Source: Acidimicrobiia bacterium (GTDB lineage Bacteria; Actinomycetota; Acidimicrobiia; IMCC26256; JAGNEX01). From it: 64,000 bases of DNA. Where the stretch lies: positions 124,001 to 188,000 of the forward strand of contig JACJWE010000001.1 of the NCBI GenBank assembly GCA_020637365.1, read 5' to 3'. The position numbers and the translations under genes were made by a program. The stretch's first letter is position 1. Every line of letters starts with the position of its first letter. The notes beneath the pieces are model-generated. The model made no database searches. It had not been told where the DNA came from and was given only the letters and a program-made list of their open reading frames with translations. Positions 53,944 through 62,084 of this stretch are shown here, piece after piece.

Positions 53944-54098
53944 GACAGGTTCCGTGCCCTGTTAGAGCACTGCTTGTTTCCTACTCGACAAGTCGGTGGA
54001 ACCCTGCCCTTGTTGAGCTGGGTTTTTGGAAACGCTGATCGATTTAAACGTCACTTGATCTGGCATTCGCAAGCTGAGGGAAATAGTTTTACGTCGGT

Positions 54099-54183
54099 CG
54101 GGACGCACCCTCGGGGAGGGGTGGCCTATAGTCCCGGCAGGAACAACCGCTCTGAGTGGTTGTTTCCACGGGACTAACGGGAC
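54099..54183 (+). promoter_or_regulatory. Structured region with competing stems upstream of a secreted protease; gap 53944-54218
   Basis: GTCCCG (54131-54136) can pair with CGGGAC at 54099-54104, at 54169-54174 or at 54178-54183. The downstream pairing forms a long hairpin (54130-54175) that adds GGAACAACC (54140-54148) with GGTTGTTTCC (54158-54167). The upstream pairing encloses a second stem (CACCCTC with GAGGGGTG). TATAGT (54127-54132) could be a -10. So the region is either an operator or a switchable 5' UTR. The rest of the 275-base gap shows no gene. Confidence 0.45.
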
Positions 54184-54218
54184 ACCGCCTTAGCGCGGAC
54201 GGGGATTATCGGGGACAA

Positions 54219-55496
54219 ATGGATACTGAAAGCCGGCGACTTGGGCGTCTTCCGGGCATGATCTTGGCGCTGGCCGCCTTTTTGAGTGTCTTTGCTGGCC
54301 TGTCGGTGGCGAGCAGCTCTGCTAGTGAGCTTTCTCAAGTGAGGACCGCCACGACCACTGATGGTGGTGTCTCCTTCTTTCGGCTCCCTCAGCCATTTGA
54401 GGCTGGGATTATTGGTGTCAGCGCTGGGACTGGCGACGCGCAGACCTCCGTCCTGGTTCGAGTGCGGTCGGCGGTTTCCGAAAGGTTCCCAGCCCAGCTG
54501 AAAAACGCCGCGGCAGCGGACGCTCATGCGGCGCTGACCTGGAGCGACTCCTGGCAGGATGTCGCCACTCAACACTTATCCTCGATCTCGCTCGGTTCAC
54601 CCGACGGTGCAGCCGCCGGAGGCGCTGACCCTTCACAGGTTGAGCGACCGGGCAACGATGCGGCCGACGGTGATCAGCCCGACTCCGATGTTTCCGATGC
54701 CGCTGAGGGCGGTGCGGCTGGCTCGACGACGACCCAAGCCGCGGGACGAGACATCGACGACGCATCAACGCAGAAGACGACGGGCACAGGTCACGCTGGG
54801 TCGGCGGATGCGGTCAAGACCAACGATGTCGAACCGACGGACAGCAGCCCGGTGGTCGACGACGTTGTTGCCTCATCCCAGCCCGAGGTTGACCAGGACA
54901 TTCCCGTCGTCCAGGTAACCGTTCCAGCACAAGCGCCGGTGAGTACCACACCGCCTGCTGCGCCTCCAGTCCCGACACCGACGACGACCCCGGTCACGGT
55001 CCCCCAGACCACCGCTCCCGCCAGCCCCACCGCGAGATCAGGCGGTCAGACCCCTCAACAGGTGGTCGATCAGGCGCTCACACTCATCAACTATCCATGG
55101 CAAACGCTCGGGGTGCGGATCGATGCCTACGGGCCAAACCCGTCCCTGGCCGGTGAGGCTTTCACCGATCACATCGACATCTACGTATCGCCCGACCAGA
55201 CCGTTGCCGACGTCGCCTGGATCATCGCTCATGAGATGGGGCACGTCGTCGACTACCGATACAACGACACGGCTCGCCGTGCTGAGTACCTCAGTCTGCG
55301 TGGGGTAGGCGGGTTGTCGGCCGACTATCAGTCGTGGACAGGGGGCGGACCCGGTACGACCCGAGCTGCAGCATCTGAAGACTACGCAGACGTTTTCGCT
55401 ATCTACCTGATGGGCAACCTGAACTGGACCTCGAGCCTTGCCCCCCGAACATCGCAGGCTGAAGCGCAGACATTTGAGCGGTTCTTCTGGCCGTAG
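54219..55496 (+). CDS. Secreted HExxH metallopeptidase-like protein
   Basis: The 425-residue protein has a signal peptide (MILALAAFLSVFAGLSVASS, core at about 15-33). A 250-residue Ser/Thr/Pro/Asp-rich linker follows, with VTVPAQAPVSTTPPAAPP and PTPTTTPVTVPQTT. A C-terminal domain of about 145 residues contains HEMGHVVDYRY (H338, E339, H342), the zinc signature, and a later SEDYADVFAIY that may supply the third ligand. I do not know the peptidase family with certainty. It is secreted and probably cell-wall associated through the linker. The ATG at 54219 has only a weak ribosome site (GGGGA). Confidence 0.85.
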   Translation: MDTESRRLGRLPGMILALAAFLSVFAGLSVASSSASELSQVRTATTTDGGVSFFRLPQPFEAGIIGVSAGTGDAQTSVLVRVRSAVSERFPAQLKNAAAADAHAALTWSDSWQDVATQHLSSISLGSPDGAAAGGADPSQVERPGNDAADGDQPDSDVSDAAEGGAAGSTTTQAAGRDIDDASTQKTTGTGHAGSADAVKTNDVEPTDSSPVVDDVVASSQPEVDQDIPVVQVTVPAQAPVSTTPPAAPPVPTPTTTPVTVPQTTAPASPTARSGGQTPQQVVDQALTLINYPWQTLGVRIDAYGPNPSLAGEAFTDHIDIYVSPDQTVADVAWIIAHEMGHVVDYRYNDTARRAEYLSLRGVGGLSADYQSWTGGGPGTTRAAASEDYADVFAIYLMGNLNWTSSLAPRTSQAEAQTFERFFWP

Positions 55497-55526
55497 ACCC
55501 TCCAGGGTGTCTGCGGCTTGCCGGAA

Positions 55527-55913
55527 TCAGCCCTCTTTGTCGATGAGTGATTGCAGTTCGTCGATCCGGGCGAGGGCCACGGCGAGGTCTTCGCCCGCTT
55601 TTGTCCCGGCCTGCGCTCGAAGGTCTATGAGCTCCGCTTGGAGCGTTGCGATGCGTTGCTGCATGCGCGTGATCTGGTTGCCACGGAACTCATAGCCGAT
55701 TCGCAGCGTGTCGACGGCTTCTAATTCTTGGGCGAGAGTTCGATCTTGGGTTGCAATCGGCGCAAGCCCATGTGCGGCCTCGTCGAGGTGCTGGCGGACC
55801 GCTTGGAGGCGTCGCTGCGCCGCTTCGAGCGACTCTGATGTGTGGGGGCCGCATTGGTGTGTCCCGGGCATAGTTGAGGGCACCTCGACCGTTCGTCTTG
55901 TTGCGATAACCAT
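55527..55913 (-). CDS. Small coiled-coil protein
   Basis: The 128-residue protein is almost wholly helical, with heptad-like repeats (SLEAAQRRLQAVRQHLDEAA and ITRMQQRIATLQAELIDLRA). No signal or membrane segment is seen. ATG 55913 has AAGGG 8 bases upstream; an ATG at 55868 is an alternative. It belongs to no family I know. It converges with the metallopeptidase gene. The gap after it to the next terminator (55914-56179) shows no gene. Confidence 0.65.
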   Translation of the reverse strand: MVIATRRTVEVPSTMPGTHQCGPHTSESLEAAQRRLQAVRQHLDEAAHGLAPIATQDRTLAQELEAVDTLRIGYEFRGNQITRMQQRIATLQAELIDLRAQAGTKAGEDLAVALARIDELQSLIDKEG

Positions 55914-56179
55914 TGAACCCACCCTTGGAACCGTTCACGACCACCCGTGTCGTGTTTGTACCCCGGGAGACGGCTGGGGTGCGGGACCTGTCGCGCTCTT
56001 ATCAAGTTATTGATGTTATTGAAGTGGTAACGATCACTGTGTGGTTGATGGCTTCCCGAAGAGTGAGATGTTGGCGAATACTGGTCGGTGTCTCGTTGTC
56101 CTGTTGTCGTTGGCAGGCGGGCGCTACAGCGTCGGCCGAGCACTGCGCTTCGTTCCTTTCGTCATGGCGAGAACACAAA

Positions 56180-56214
56180 ACGGGGGCCGGGCTGAGAATC
56201 AGCCCGGCCCCCGT
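56180..56214 (-). terminator. Strong terminator of the LAFTG surface protein gene
   Basis: ACGGGGGCCGGGCTGA (56180-56195) pairs perfectly over 16 bases with TCAGCCCGGCCCCCGT (56199-56214), with a 3-base loop. On the minus strand it is followed by TTTT. Confidence 0.95.
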
Positions 56215-56265
56215 TTGAGGAAGCTCACCGAGCACCGCAAGCGGCGCCTGGAGTTGTTCGGTCGG

Positions 56266-57330
56266 TTAGCGCTTGTCGCTAGGGCGAATCGCTCGGCTCA
56301 TGGCCGTACCGATCAGCAGGGTACCGAGACCCAGAAGGATCAACGGGAGCGTCGACAGGCCACCACCGGTGAACGCCAGACGGCCGGTTTGGTTCATCGA
56401 AGCAGGAAGCGTCGATGCCGTTTGGAACGTGCTTGCGGTCGTGTTGGTGTTGTTGTAGTTGCCGTTGTGGTCGTGACCATCGTCGTGACCATCGTCAGTC
56501 GTGGTGGTCGTCGAGTCGTCCGTTGCCTCGGTCGTGGTCGTAGTCGGGTCCACCGGGGTGTTGGTGAACATCAGCCACTTCATCTCGTTCTCTTCTTTGA
56601 ACTGGTAGGTCAACGGGTTGTCGCCGTCGACTTCCCAGCCTTCTTTGTCGAGTTCGGTGACCGTGTATTGGCAGTGTGCGCCGTCTTCGGTCTCGACCCA
56701 GACGGGAATGTTGATGTGCTGGTCGCCGTACAGCGTGAAGTTGTCGACGTCGGGGCAACCCTGAATGGAGTCCACCTCGAACTCAAACGGAGTAGTCGGC
56801 TGATCAGCATCGGCTGGAGAGAGCATCTTGGTCACTTCGAGGATGCCGCAGTGTTCGCTCGGATAGTGGTACACCCGGATGAAGGTCTCGCCGTCGTTCG
56901 CTGGCGTGTAGTAGGTGTCGTCTTCGAGCGGGTCGGTGTTCAGGTTGTTCTCGGCGTCGAGGACGGACCAGCAGAAGTTGTCGTCAAAGGTGACCACGTA
57001 CTTGCACTTGTTGTCGTCGTCATCCAAGACGGGAACGTCCATGGTGCTCGAAACTCGTGACGAGCCGTTCTCTTCAATCTCGAGTTCGACCGTTACCGGG
57101 TCGTCGAGGCAGTCGATCAGGCCGGGAGCGTTGTCCACCGTGTAGGTGAAGGTCTCGCTTCCGTTGATGTAATCATGCCAATCAACGTTGTTGTCTCCGC
57201 CCACAACCACCTCTTCGATGGTGAAGGCTTCGGTGTCATCAACTTGAGCGCCAGCCGCCACTGGCAACATCATCAAAACGATGGCTGCAATCGCCACAGC
57301 CACCGGCAAAGTCCGCACACGTACGAGCAC
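56266..57330 (-). CDS. Cell-wall-anchored surface protein with LAFTG sortase signal
   Basis: The 354-residue precursor has a signal peptide (LPVAVAIAAIVLMMLPVAAG), then an acidic ectodomain of about 240 residues with paired cysteines (LIDCLDD, NKCKYVV, DNFCWSV, SEHCGIL, IQGCPDV, AHCQYTV). A Thr/Asp/His stalk follows, and the tail is a sorting signal: LAFTGGG, a hydrophobic stretch (LSTLPLILLGLGTLLIGTAM) and a basic end (SRAIRPSDKR). LAxTG is the class E sortase motif of actinobacteria. GTG 57330 has GGGAGG 9 bases upstream; an ATG at 57351 lacks a ribosome site. No sortase gene is in the window. Confidence 0.9.
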   Translation of the reverse strand: MLVRVRTLPVAVAIAAIVLMMLPVAAGAQVDDTEAFTIEEVVVGGDNNVDWHDYINGSETFTYTVDNAPGLIDCLDDPVTVELEIEENGSSRVSSTMDVPVLDDDDNKCKYVVTFDDNFCWSVLDAENNLNTDPLEDDTYYTPANDGETFIRVYHYPSEHCGILEVTKMLSPADADQPTTPFEFEVDSIQGCPDVDNFTLYGDQHINIPVWVETEDGAHCQYTVTELDKEGWEVDGDNPLTYQFKEENEMKWLMFTNTPVDPTTTTTEATDDSTTTTTDDGHDDGHDHNGNYNNTNTTASTFQTASTLPASMNQTGRLAFTGGGLSTLPLILLGLGTLLIGTAMSRAIRPSDKR

Positions 57331-57547
57331 GATGAATTTCCTCCCGGTCATCGCTCATGAATCCACTGCTCATGAATCCGGCAAGCATAGCGGTTGACCT
57401 CGCTGAGCGCACCCTGTGAATTATGAGGGCCCTGAGGTGCACGTGTGGGTCGCATCGACGCCTGATCTTGCGCACGATGTCATTTGGTGCCCGGCCCAGG
57501 TTGTCAAGCCCGCCACGCCCTTCGCTGCGCGCGATGATGACGGGCCT

Positions 57548-58935
57548 ATGGCAAAACCGACGTTGACTCCCCAAAGCGAAGATTTCCCCCGGTGGTACCA
57601 GGAGGTAGTCCAAAAGGCGCAGATGGCTGAGAACGGCCCCGTTCGCGGCACGATGATCATCCGACCGTGGGGTTATGCCCTTTGGGAACACATCCGCGAC
57701 GGACTCGATCGACGGTTCAAAGCAACGGGGCATGTCAACGCGTATTTCCCGATGTTTATCCCCAACTCGTTCTTGGCGAAAGAGGCTGAACACGTCGAAG
57801 GGTTTAGCCCCGAACTCGCGGTCGTCACACAGGCTGGCGGTGCCGAGCTGGCCGAGCCGATCGTGGTCAGGCCGACCTCAGAGACCGTGATCGGCGACGC
57901 GATGTCGCGCTGGATCCAAAGCCACAGAGATCTACCCCTACTACTTAATCAGTGGGCGAACGTGGTGCGTTGGGAGCTGCGGCCCCGACTGTTCCTCAGG
58001 ACGAGTGAGTTTCTTTGGCAAGAGGGACACACCGCGCACGCGACGTGGGATGAAGCGCAGGAAGAAACCTTACGGATGCACCAGGTGTACCGCGAGGTCA
58101 TGGAGGATGAATTGGCGATTTCGCCGGTGCTCGGGCGCAAGACCCCCGTGAAAAGTTTGCCGGTGCCGAGTCGACTTACACCCTCGAAGGTCTCATGCGC
58201 GACGGTAAAGCCCTGCAGATGGGGACGAGTCACCATCTAGCGGACAACTTCGCCAAAGCGTTCGACATCCAGTTCACCGCCGATGATGGTGAGCGACGCT
58301 TTTGTCACGACATCATGGGGTGTGTCGGCGCGGGTGGTCGGAGCGCTCATTATGAACCAGGGGACGACCGCGGTCTGCGGCTCCCGCCCCGTGTGGCGCC
58401 TGTGCAATGTGTTGTCTTGGCGATACGTGAAGAGGCGCTCGAGGAGTCCCGACGTTTGGTGTCCGCGTTACAAGACGCTGGTGTGCGAGCGAGGCTGGAC
58501 GACGACGTGCGAGCAAGTTTTGGGAGGCGAGCCGTCGACTGGGAACTCAAGGGGGTGCCGGTCCGGGTCGAGCTGGGGCCTCGCGACATCGAGGCAGGTC
58601 AAGCGACCGTCGTCCGACGTGATGTGGGTGACAAACACACCTTGCCACTGTCCGGTTTGGCAAACGTGGTCAGAGACATGCTCGGTCAGATCCAAGAGTC
58701 GATGCTCGCCGATTCGCGGGCTCGCCGAGAAGCATCGACGACGGACGTGTCATCGGTCGATGAGGTCGACGGCCCTGGGTTCTTCCGCATCCCGTGGGCG
58801 AACCTCGGTGAGGAGGGTGAGACCGCCCTTGCGGCACGCGCCTACACCGTCCGCTGTCTCGTGGCAGGCAACGGTGGGGTCCCCGAATCCGACGATGAGC
58901 CAAACATGATTGCGTACGTCGCCAAGGCCTATTAA
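57548..58935 (+). CDS. proS: Prolyl-tRNA synthetase (short, archaeal/eukaryotic-like type), frameshifted as sequenced
   Basis: ProS charges tRNA-Pro. It is the short form without the YbaK editing insertion. Class II motifs are present: motif 1 (RGTMIIRPWGYALWEHIRDG), motif 2 (RPTSETVIGDAMSRW, RWELRPRLFLRTSEFLWQEG) and motif 3 (TSWGVSARVVGALIM), with a C-terminal anticodon-binding domain and the usual C-terminal extension ending VAKAY. Three single-base indels break the frame: a G lost near 58148, an extra T near 58292 (TTTT) and a G lost near 58362 (GGGG). Corrected, it is about 462 residues. As proS is essential and usually single-copy, these are almost certainly sequence errors. ATG 57548 is the start. 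Confidence 0.9.
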
Positions 58936-59072
58936 CACCTGATGACGATGTGAGCGTCCACCCGATGAGTGGATCGACGCTTCGCAGCGTTTTGAGCCGC
59001 GCTCTTCGACGCCGCATCGGTATCGCACCGAATCCCGCTCGGCGAACGCCAGGTTGCTATCATCTCCCGGCC

Positions 59073-59144
59073 GGGCGATTAGCTCAGGGGAAGAGCGCTT
59101 CCTTGACACGGAAGAGGTCAGAGGTTCAAATCCTCTATCGCCCA
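59073..59144 (+). tRNA. tRNA-Val (anticodon GAC)
   Basis: The acceptor stem GGGCGAT pairs with ATCGCCC. The anticodon stem CTTCC/GGAAG encloses TTGACAC, so the anticodon is GAC. The T-arm AGAGGTTCAAATCCTCT is present; the discriminator is A and CCA is not encoded. TATCAT (59058-59063) is a likely -10. Confidence 0.97.
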
Positions 59145-59150
59145 CACCGC

Positions 59151-59189
59151 AAAAAGCCAGGTCAGAGCATGCTTCTGACCTGGCTTTTT
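59151..59189 (+). terminator. Strong rho-independent terminator after tRNA-Val; gap 59145-59434
   Basis: AAAAAGCCAGGTCAGA (59151-59166) pairs perfectly with TCTGACCTGGCTTTTT (59174-59189) over a 7-base loop. The rest of the 290-base gap up to 59435 shows no gene. Confidence 0.95.
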
Positions 59190-59434
59190 CGCGTCCGGTC
59201 GTCGTTTCTCGCAACTGTGATCCAGAAAGTGATCCGACAAGTGAATCCTTGCGCAGGTCTTTGAGGCACGTTGTCAGAACGAGCGGGGACGTCACCGCTC
59301 CGTTACAACTCCGTGAGCGTGGTTGGCCTCGGGTGGAGGTGAGTGTTGTCCGTCGCCTAAACGTGTAAAGGAGTTCACCCGACATGCGGTGACTTGGATG
59401 GAGCACGAACAGGGGGTGAGACGGAGCGGGACCG

Positions 59435-60184
59435 TTGCAGCGCAGAATAGATGCGGTCGGGCGCGTCCGGCGATGGATGGTTGTCGCGGTCGCAACGATG
59501 TTGGCGTGTGGCCTCTTTGCCAACCCACGCCCCGTTGGAGCGTCGCCGCTGCCTTGGATCATCAACGTGGGGGATAGCTGGTCAGTCCGCAACATCGCCG
59601 CGCTGCCCGCCGCGTTTTCGGGCCGTGCCCATGTGGTGACGATCCCGGTGACCAGCTACTGGGCCAGGGATTGGCGCAAGGACCCGATCTTTGGCCTCAC
59701 CCAAGTTCGTCTCGCCGTGAATAGCGCGCCACCGAACTCGGTCGTCTATCTCAGTCTCGGAGGTCCCGATTTGAGGGACGTTCTGCGGGGCAACGCCCCC
59801 GACACCACCGAGGCTGATATCGGCTGGGTGATCGACCAAATCCTTGCGATGCGCGACGACCTGCGAGTCATCATTCCTGGCTACGACCTGCCCAATCTCA
59901 CGGTCGAGGACTACTGCAGGGAGGAAGCGATGAGGATCGCTGGCACCCTTGACCCAGTACCTGGCAACACCGCGTTCTTGGGCCTTCGTGACATCTATAA
60001 CCGCCTTGGGGCGTCGAGGCCCCGAGTCGTCGCGCCGGATTTGTGGGGCTTTCTGCAAGGACGTCCCGGTGATCCCGATCTCACTCAATGGACCCCTGCA
60101 GAGCTGATGTCGGACTGCACGCATCCGACCCTGCGGGGCTTTGAACGCCGAGCCAAAGCACTCGCAGCGATGGTCGACATCTAG
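59435..60184 (+). CDS. Secreted SGNH-hydrolase-like protein (first of a tandem pair)
   Basis: The 249-residue protein has a signal peptide with an Arg-rich n-region (residues 1-37) and then a GDSW block (G46-D47-S48-W49) with catalytic Ser48. A block 3 region SLGGPDLRD shows Gly-Gly-Pro where Gly-x-Asn-Asp is expected, so the oxyanion Asn is unclear. The C-terminal SDCTHPTLRG supplies Asp227 and His230. LQGRPGDPDL is shared with the next gene. SGNH enzymes deacylate esters, including cell-surface polysaccharides. TTG 59435 is used, with GGAG upstream; ATG 59477 would shorten the signal. Confidence 0.8.
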   Translation: MQRRIDAVGRVRRWMVVAVATMLACGLFANPRPVGASPLPWIINVGDSWSVRNIAALPAAFSGRAHVVTIPVTSYWARDWRKDPIFGLTQVRLAVNSAPPNSVVYLSLGGPDLRDVLRGNAPDTTEADIGWVIDQILAMRDDLRVIIPGYDLPNLTVEDYCREEAMRIAGTLDPVPGNTAFLGLRDIYNRLGASRPRVVAPDLWGFLQGRPGDPDLTQWTPAELMSDCTHPTLRGFERRAKALAAMVDI

Positions 60185-60233
60185 GTGCTCGCGTTGCTCT
60201 GCATTCGCCTTTTCAGAAGTGAGGAACACAACT

Positions 60234-61031
60234 ATGCCCAAAGGAAGAAGCATCGACCCGGTTGCACGCGTCCGCCGTTCCTTCCGAATAGCGCTGGCAC
60301 TATCGGTCGCACTGCTGTTGGGAGCGTCAAACGTTGCGGTGGCCCTGCCGCAAACTCATCCCAGGCCATGGCTGATCGTCGTCGGTGACAGCTGGGCCGG
60401 ACGTCTCACCAAATACCTGCGATCCGCGCCACCCGAACACTTCGAGGTGCATTCGATCACTCAGGGCTCAGCCCGAGCAGCCGGAATCGTGAACAACGAA
60501 TTTGGTCAGCTCGATGAGGCGTTGACGAACGTATCGCAGGCGCCTCCGGGCTCTGTCGTGGTTGTCACCCTCGGATCATCGGACATTGGATTCCGCCGTT
60601 TGCGCCGCCAAACGCACTCGTTCGAAGAAGAGATGCGGCGGGTCCGTACGGGGCTCGATACGCTCATCGAGCAAGTTCTTGCGACCTCACCCAACGTCGG
60701 TGTTCTGCTCGGTGGTTACGACGTCTTGCCGATCGACGGTCGCCCTTTGTGCAGCCTGGAAGCACAACTGCTCTTGGGGACGGCGAAACCGACCGTCCTC
60801 AACGGCGAGATGGGGGCGCTCTTTGAGGCGTTGAGAACGCTTGCTGATGGGCGAGAGCGAGTTGAGGTATTGGAAAGCCTCGGCACGCTACAAGGCCGGC
60901 CCGGCGATCCCGATCTGAACACGTTTTCGCCGGGACGTTTTCAAGACGGCGTCGATTGTCACCATCCCAATACCGCAGGTGCGGCGCTCTTGGCAGATGT
61001 GCTGGTGTCGGGCGCCGAGCGGGCCGTCTGA
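60234..61031 (+). CDS. Secreted SGNH-hydrolase-like protein (second of a tandem pair)
   Basis: The 265-residue protein has a signal peptide (IALALSVALLLGASNVAVAL) and GDSWAGRL (catalytic Ser53). TLGSSDIGFRR is block 3, with Asp where Asn is usual. The C-terminal VDCHHPNTAG carries Asp241 and His244. It shares the GDSW, LQGRPGDPDL and D-C-x-H-P features with the upstream paralogue, so the pair arose by duplication. ATG 60234 has GAGGAA upstream. It lies 49 bases after the first, probably in one operon. The 201-base gap after it shows no gene. Confidence 0.82.
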   Translation: MPKGRSIDPVARVRRSFRIALALSVALLLGASNVAVALPQTHPRPWLIVVGDSWAGRLTKYLRSAPPEHFEVHSITQGSARAAGIVNNEFGQLDEALTNVSQAPPGSVVVVTLGSSDIGFRRLRRQTHSFEEEMRRVRTGLDTLIEQVLATSPNVGVLLGGYDVLPIDGRPLCSLEAQLLLGTAKPTVLNGEMGALFEALRTLADGRERVEVLESLGTLQGRPGDPDLNTFSPGRFQDGVDCHHPNTAGAALLADVLVSGAERAV

Positions 61032-61232
61032 TCCCAACCTTCGCAGAGCTCTCAGTATGTTGCACCCCTGCGGAGCTCGGATTTGGGCGTGCATGCACAC
61101 GGACCGCGTGGGTTGTCGGGAAAAGTCGGTTGTGCGCAGAGAATCGCTCGGTGCAAGACGGATTTCGTGCGCGATGACGTGTACAAAGGGGGCTCCACAC
61201 GTGCAGATCGACAACTCAGGGAGAGGGCCGAC

Positions 61233-61648
61233 ATGAGCGACATGAACGACTGGAACAAGCAAATCATTGCCGAGTTTCGTGAGAACGACGGCAAGGTCGG
61301 CGGCAACTTCGAGGGCGCGCCGCTGCTGTTGTTGCACACGACCGGGGCCAAATCCGGTTTGGAGCGGATCAATCCGCTGATGTACCAGGATCTCGGAGAG
61401 GACGCATCGCTGTGTTCGCATCAAAAGCCGGTGCCGACACCGATCCTGACTGGTTTATCAACGTCAAAGCAACGCCCGCGGTCACCGTTGAAGTCGGTAC
61501 CGAAACGCGTGCTTTTACCGCACGTCAGGCCGAAGGGGACGAACGCGACCAGATCTGGGAGAAGCAAAAGGCTGACTTCCCCGCGTTCGCTGGCTATGAG
61601 GCGAGCACCGACCGAATCATCCCGGTCGTCGTTCTTGACCCCGCGTAG
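61233..61648 (+). CDS. Deazaflavin (F420)-dependent nitroreductase family protein, one frameshift
   Basis: The protein matches the DDN/split-barrel family (PF04075), which uses F420H2 to reduce quinones or nitro compounds. The N-terminal half reads WNKQIIAEFRENDGKVGGNF, then LLLLHTTGAKSGLERINPLM. The C-terminal half (DPDWFINVKATPAVTVEVGT, ending DRIIPVVVLDP) is in another frame. A single base appears missing near 61405 (between GEDASL and FASKAGA). Corrected length is 138 residues, normal for the family. ATG 61233 has GAGAGGG upstream. The gap to 61898 (249 bases) shows no gene. Confidence 0.82.
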
Positions 61649-61897
61649 GTCGGGGCGCACACAGCAGCGCGTTTCTTGCCGGGCCAGCCAGTCGCAGGCC
61701 GTGTGCCGGTGATCGAGATGTGAGCTCGCAAAGGCAATCTGGCCTTTGGCCCGGCTGGCGCAAGATCGCTATCGCCTCAGATCTGCTCGGCACGCAGGTT
61801 CGTGGTTCGGTCTTGACCGCTGGTGATGTGATCAAAACCTGGAGTGTCGGCATCGGCACGTTCTCGAACCGGTGTCGTTGATTCGCGGAGGACGATG

Positions 61898-62071
61898 ATG
61901 CGCTGGAAGACCTTCAACTTGATCCTGGACGGGTTCATGTGCGCGGCTGTCTTCGCGTCGGTATACAGCAGTCCACGCTGGAATGATGTGCCAACGGTGA
62001 TCCCAATCGTCGTGGCCGTGCTGGCAGCCATCGCGACCTATTGGGTGCTCGGCAAGGTCTTCAAGCGTTAG
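61898..62071 (+). CDS. Small two-helix membrane protein
   Basis: The 57-residue protein is mostly two hydrophobic helices (FNLILDGFMCAAVFASVY and VIPIVVAVLAAIATYWVLG) joined by a short polar turn (SSPRWNDVPT), with a basic end (KVFKR). The second ATG at 61898 fits GGAGG (61887-61891) with 6-base spacing; the first ATG at 61895 is too close. I recognise no family. It is convergent with mutY. Confidence 0.6.
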   Translation: MRWKTFNLILDGFMCAAVFASVYSSPRWNDVPTVIPIVVAVLAAIATYWVLGKVFKR

Positions 62072-62084
62072 CGAGTCGGTGGTG

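Noticed and set aside
54099..54218. c-di-AMP (ydaO) riboswitch
   Set aside because: The region is structured and precedes a secreted enzyme, but the conserved ydaO core sequences are missing.
56041..57060. 339-codon open frame on the plus strand
   Set aside because: It is antisense to the sortase-anchored protein, which has a signal peptide, LAFTG signal and terminator on the minus strand. The plus-strand product is low-complexity Arg/Val-rich sequence.
58750..59595. 281-codon minus-strand frame across the proS end and tRNA-Val
   Set aside because: It runs through a tRNA gene and its terminator, so it cannot be a real coding region.
5317..61648. Programmed ribosomal frameshifting as explanation for broken genes
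   Set aside because: The breaks occur in six unrelated genes, with mixed directions and no slippery heptamer plus pseudoknot pattern; base-call error fits better.
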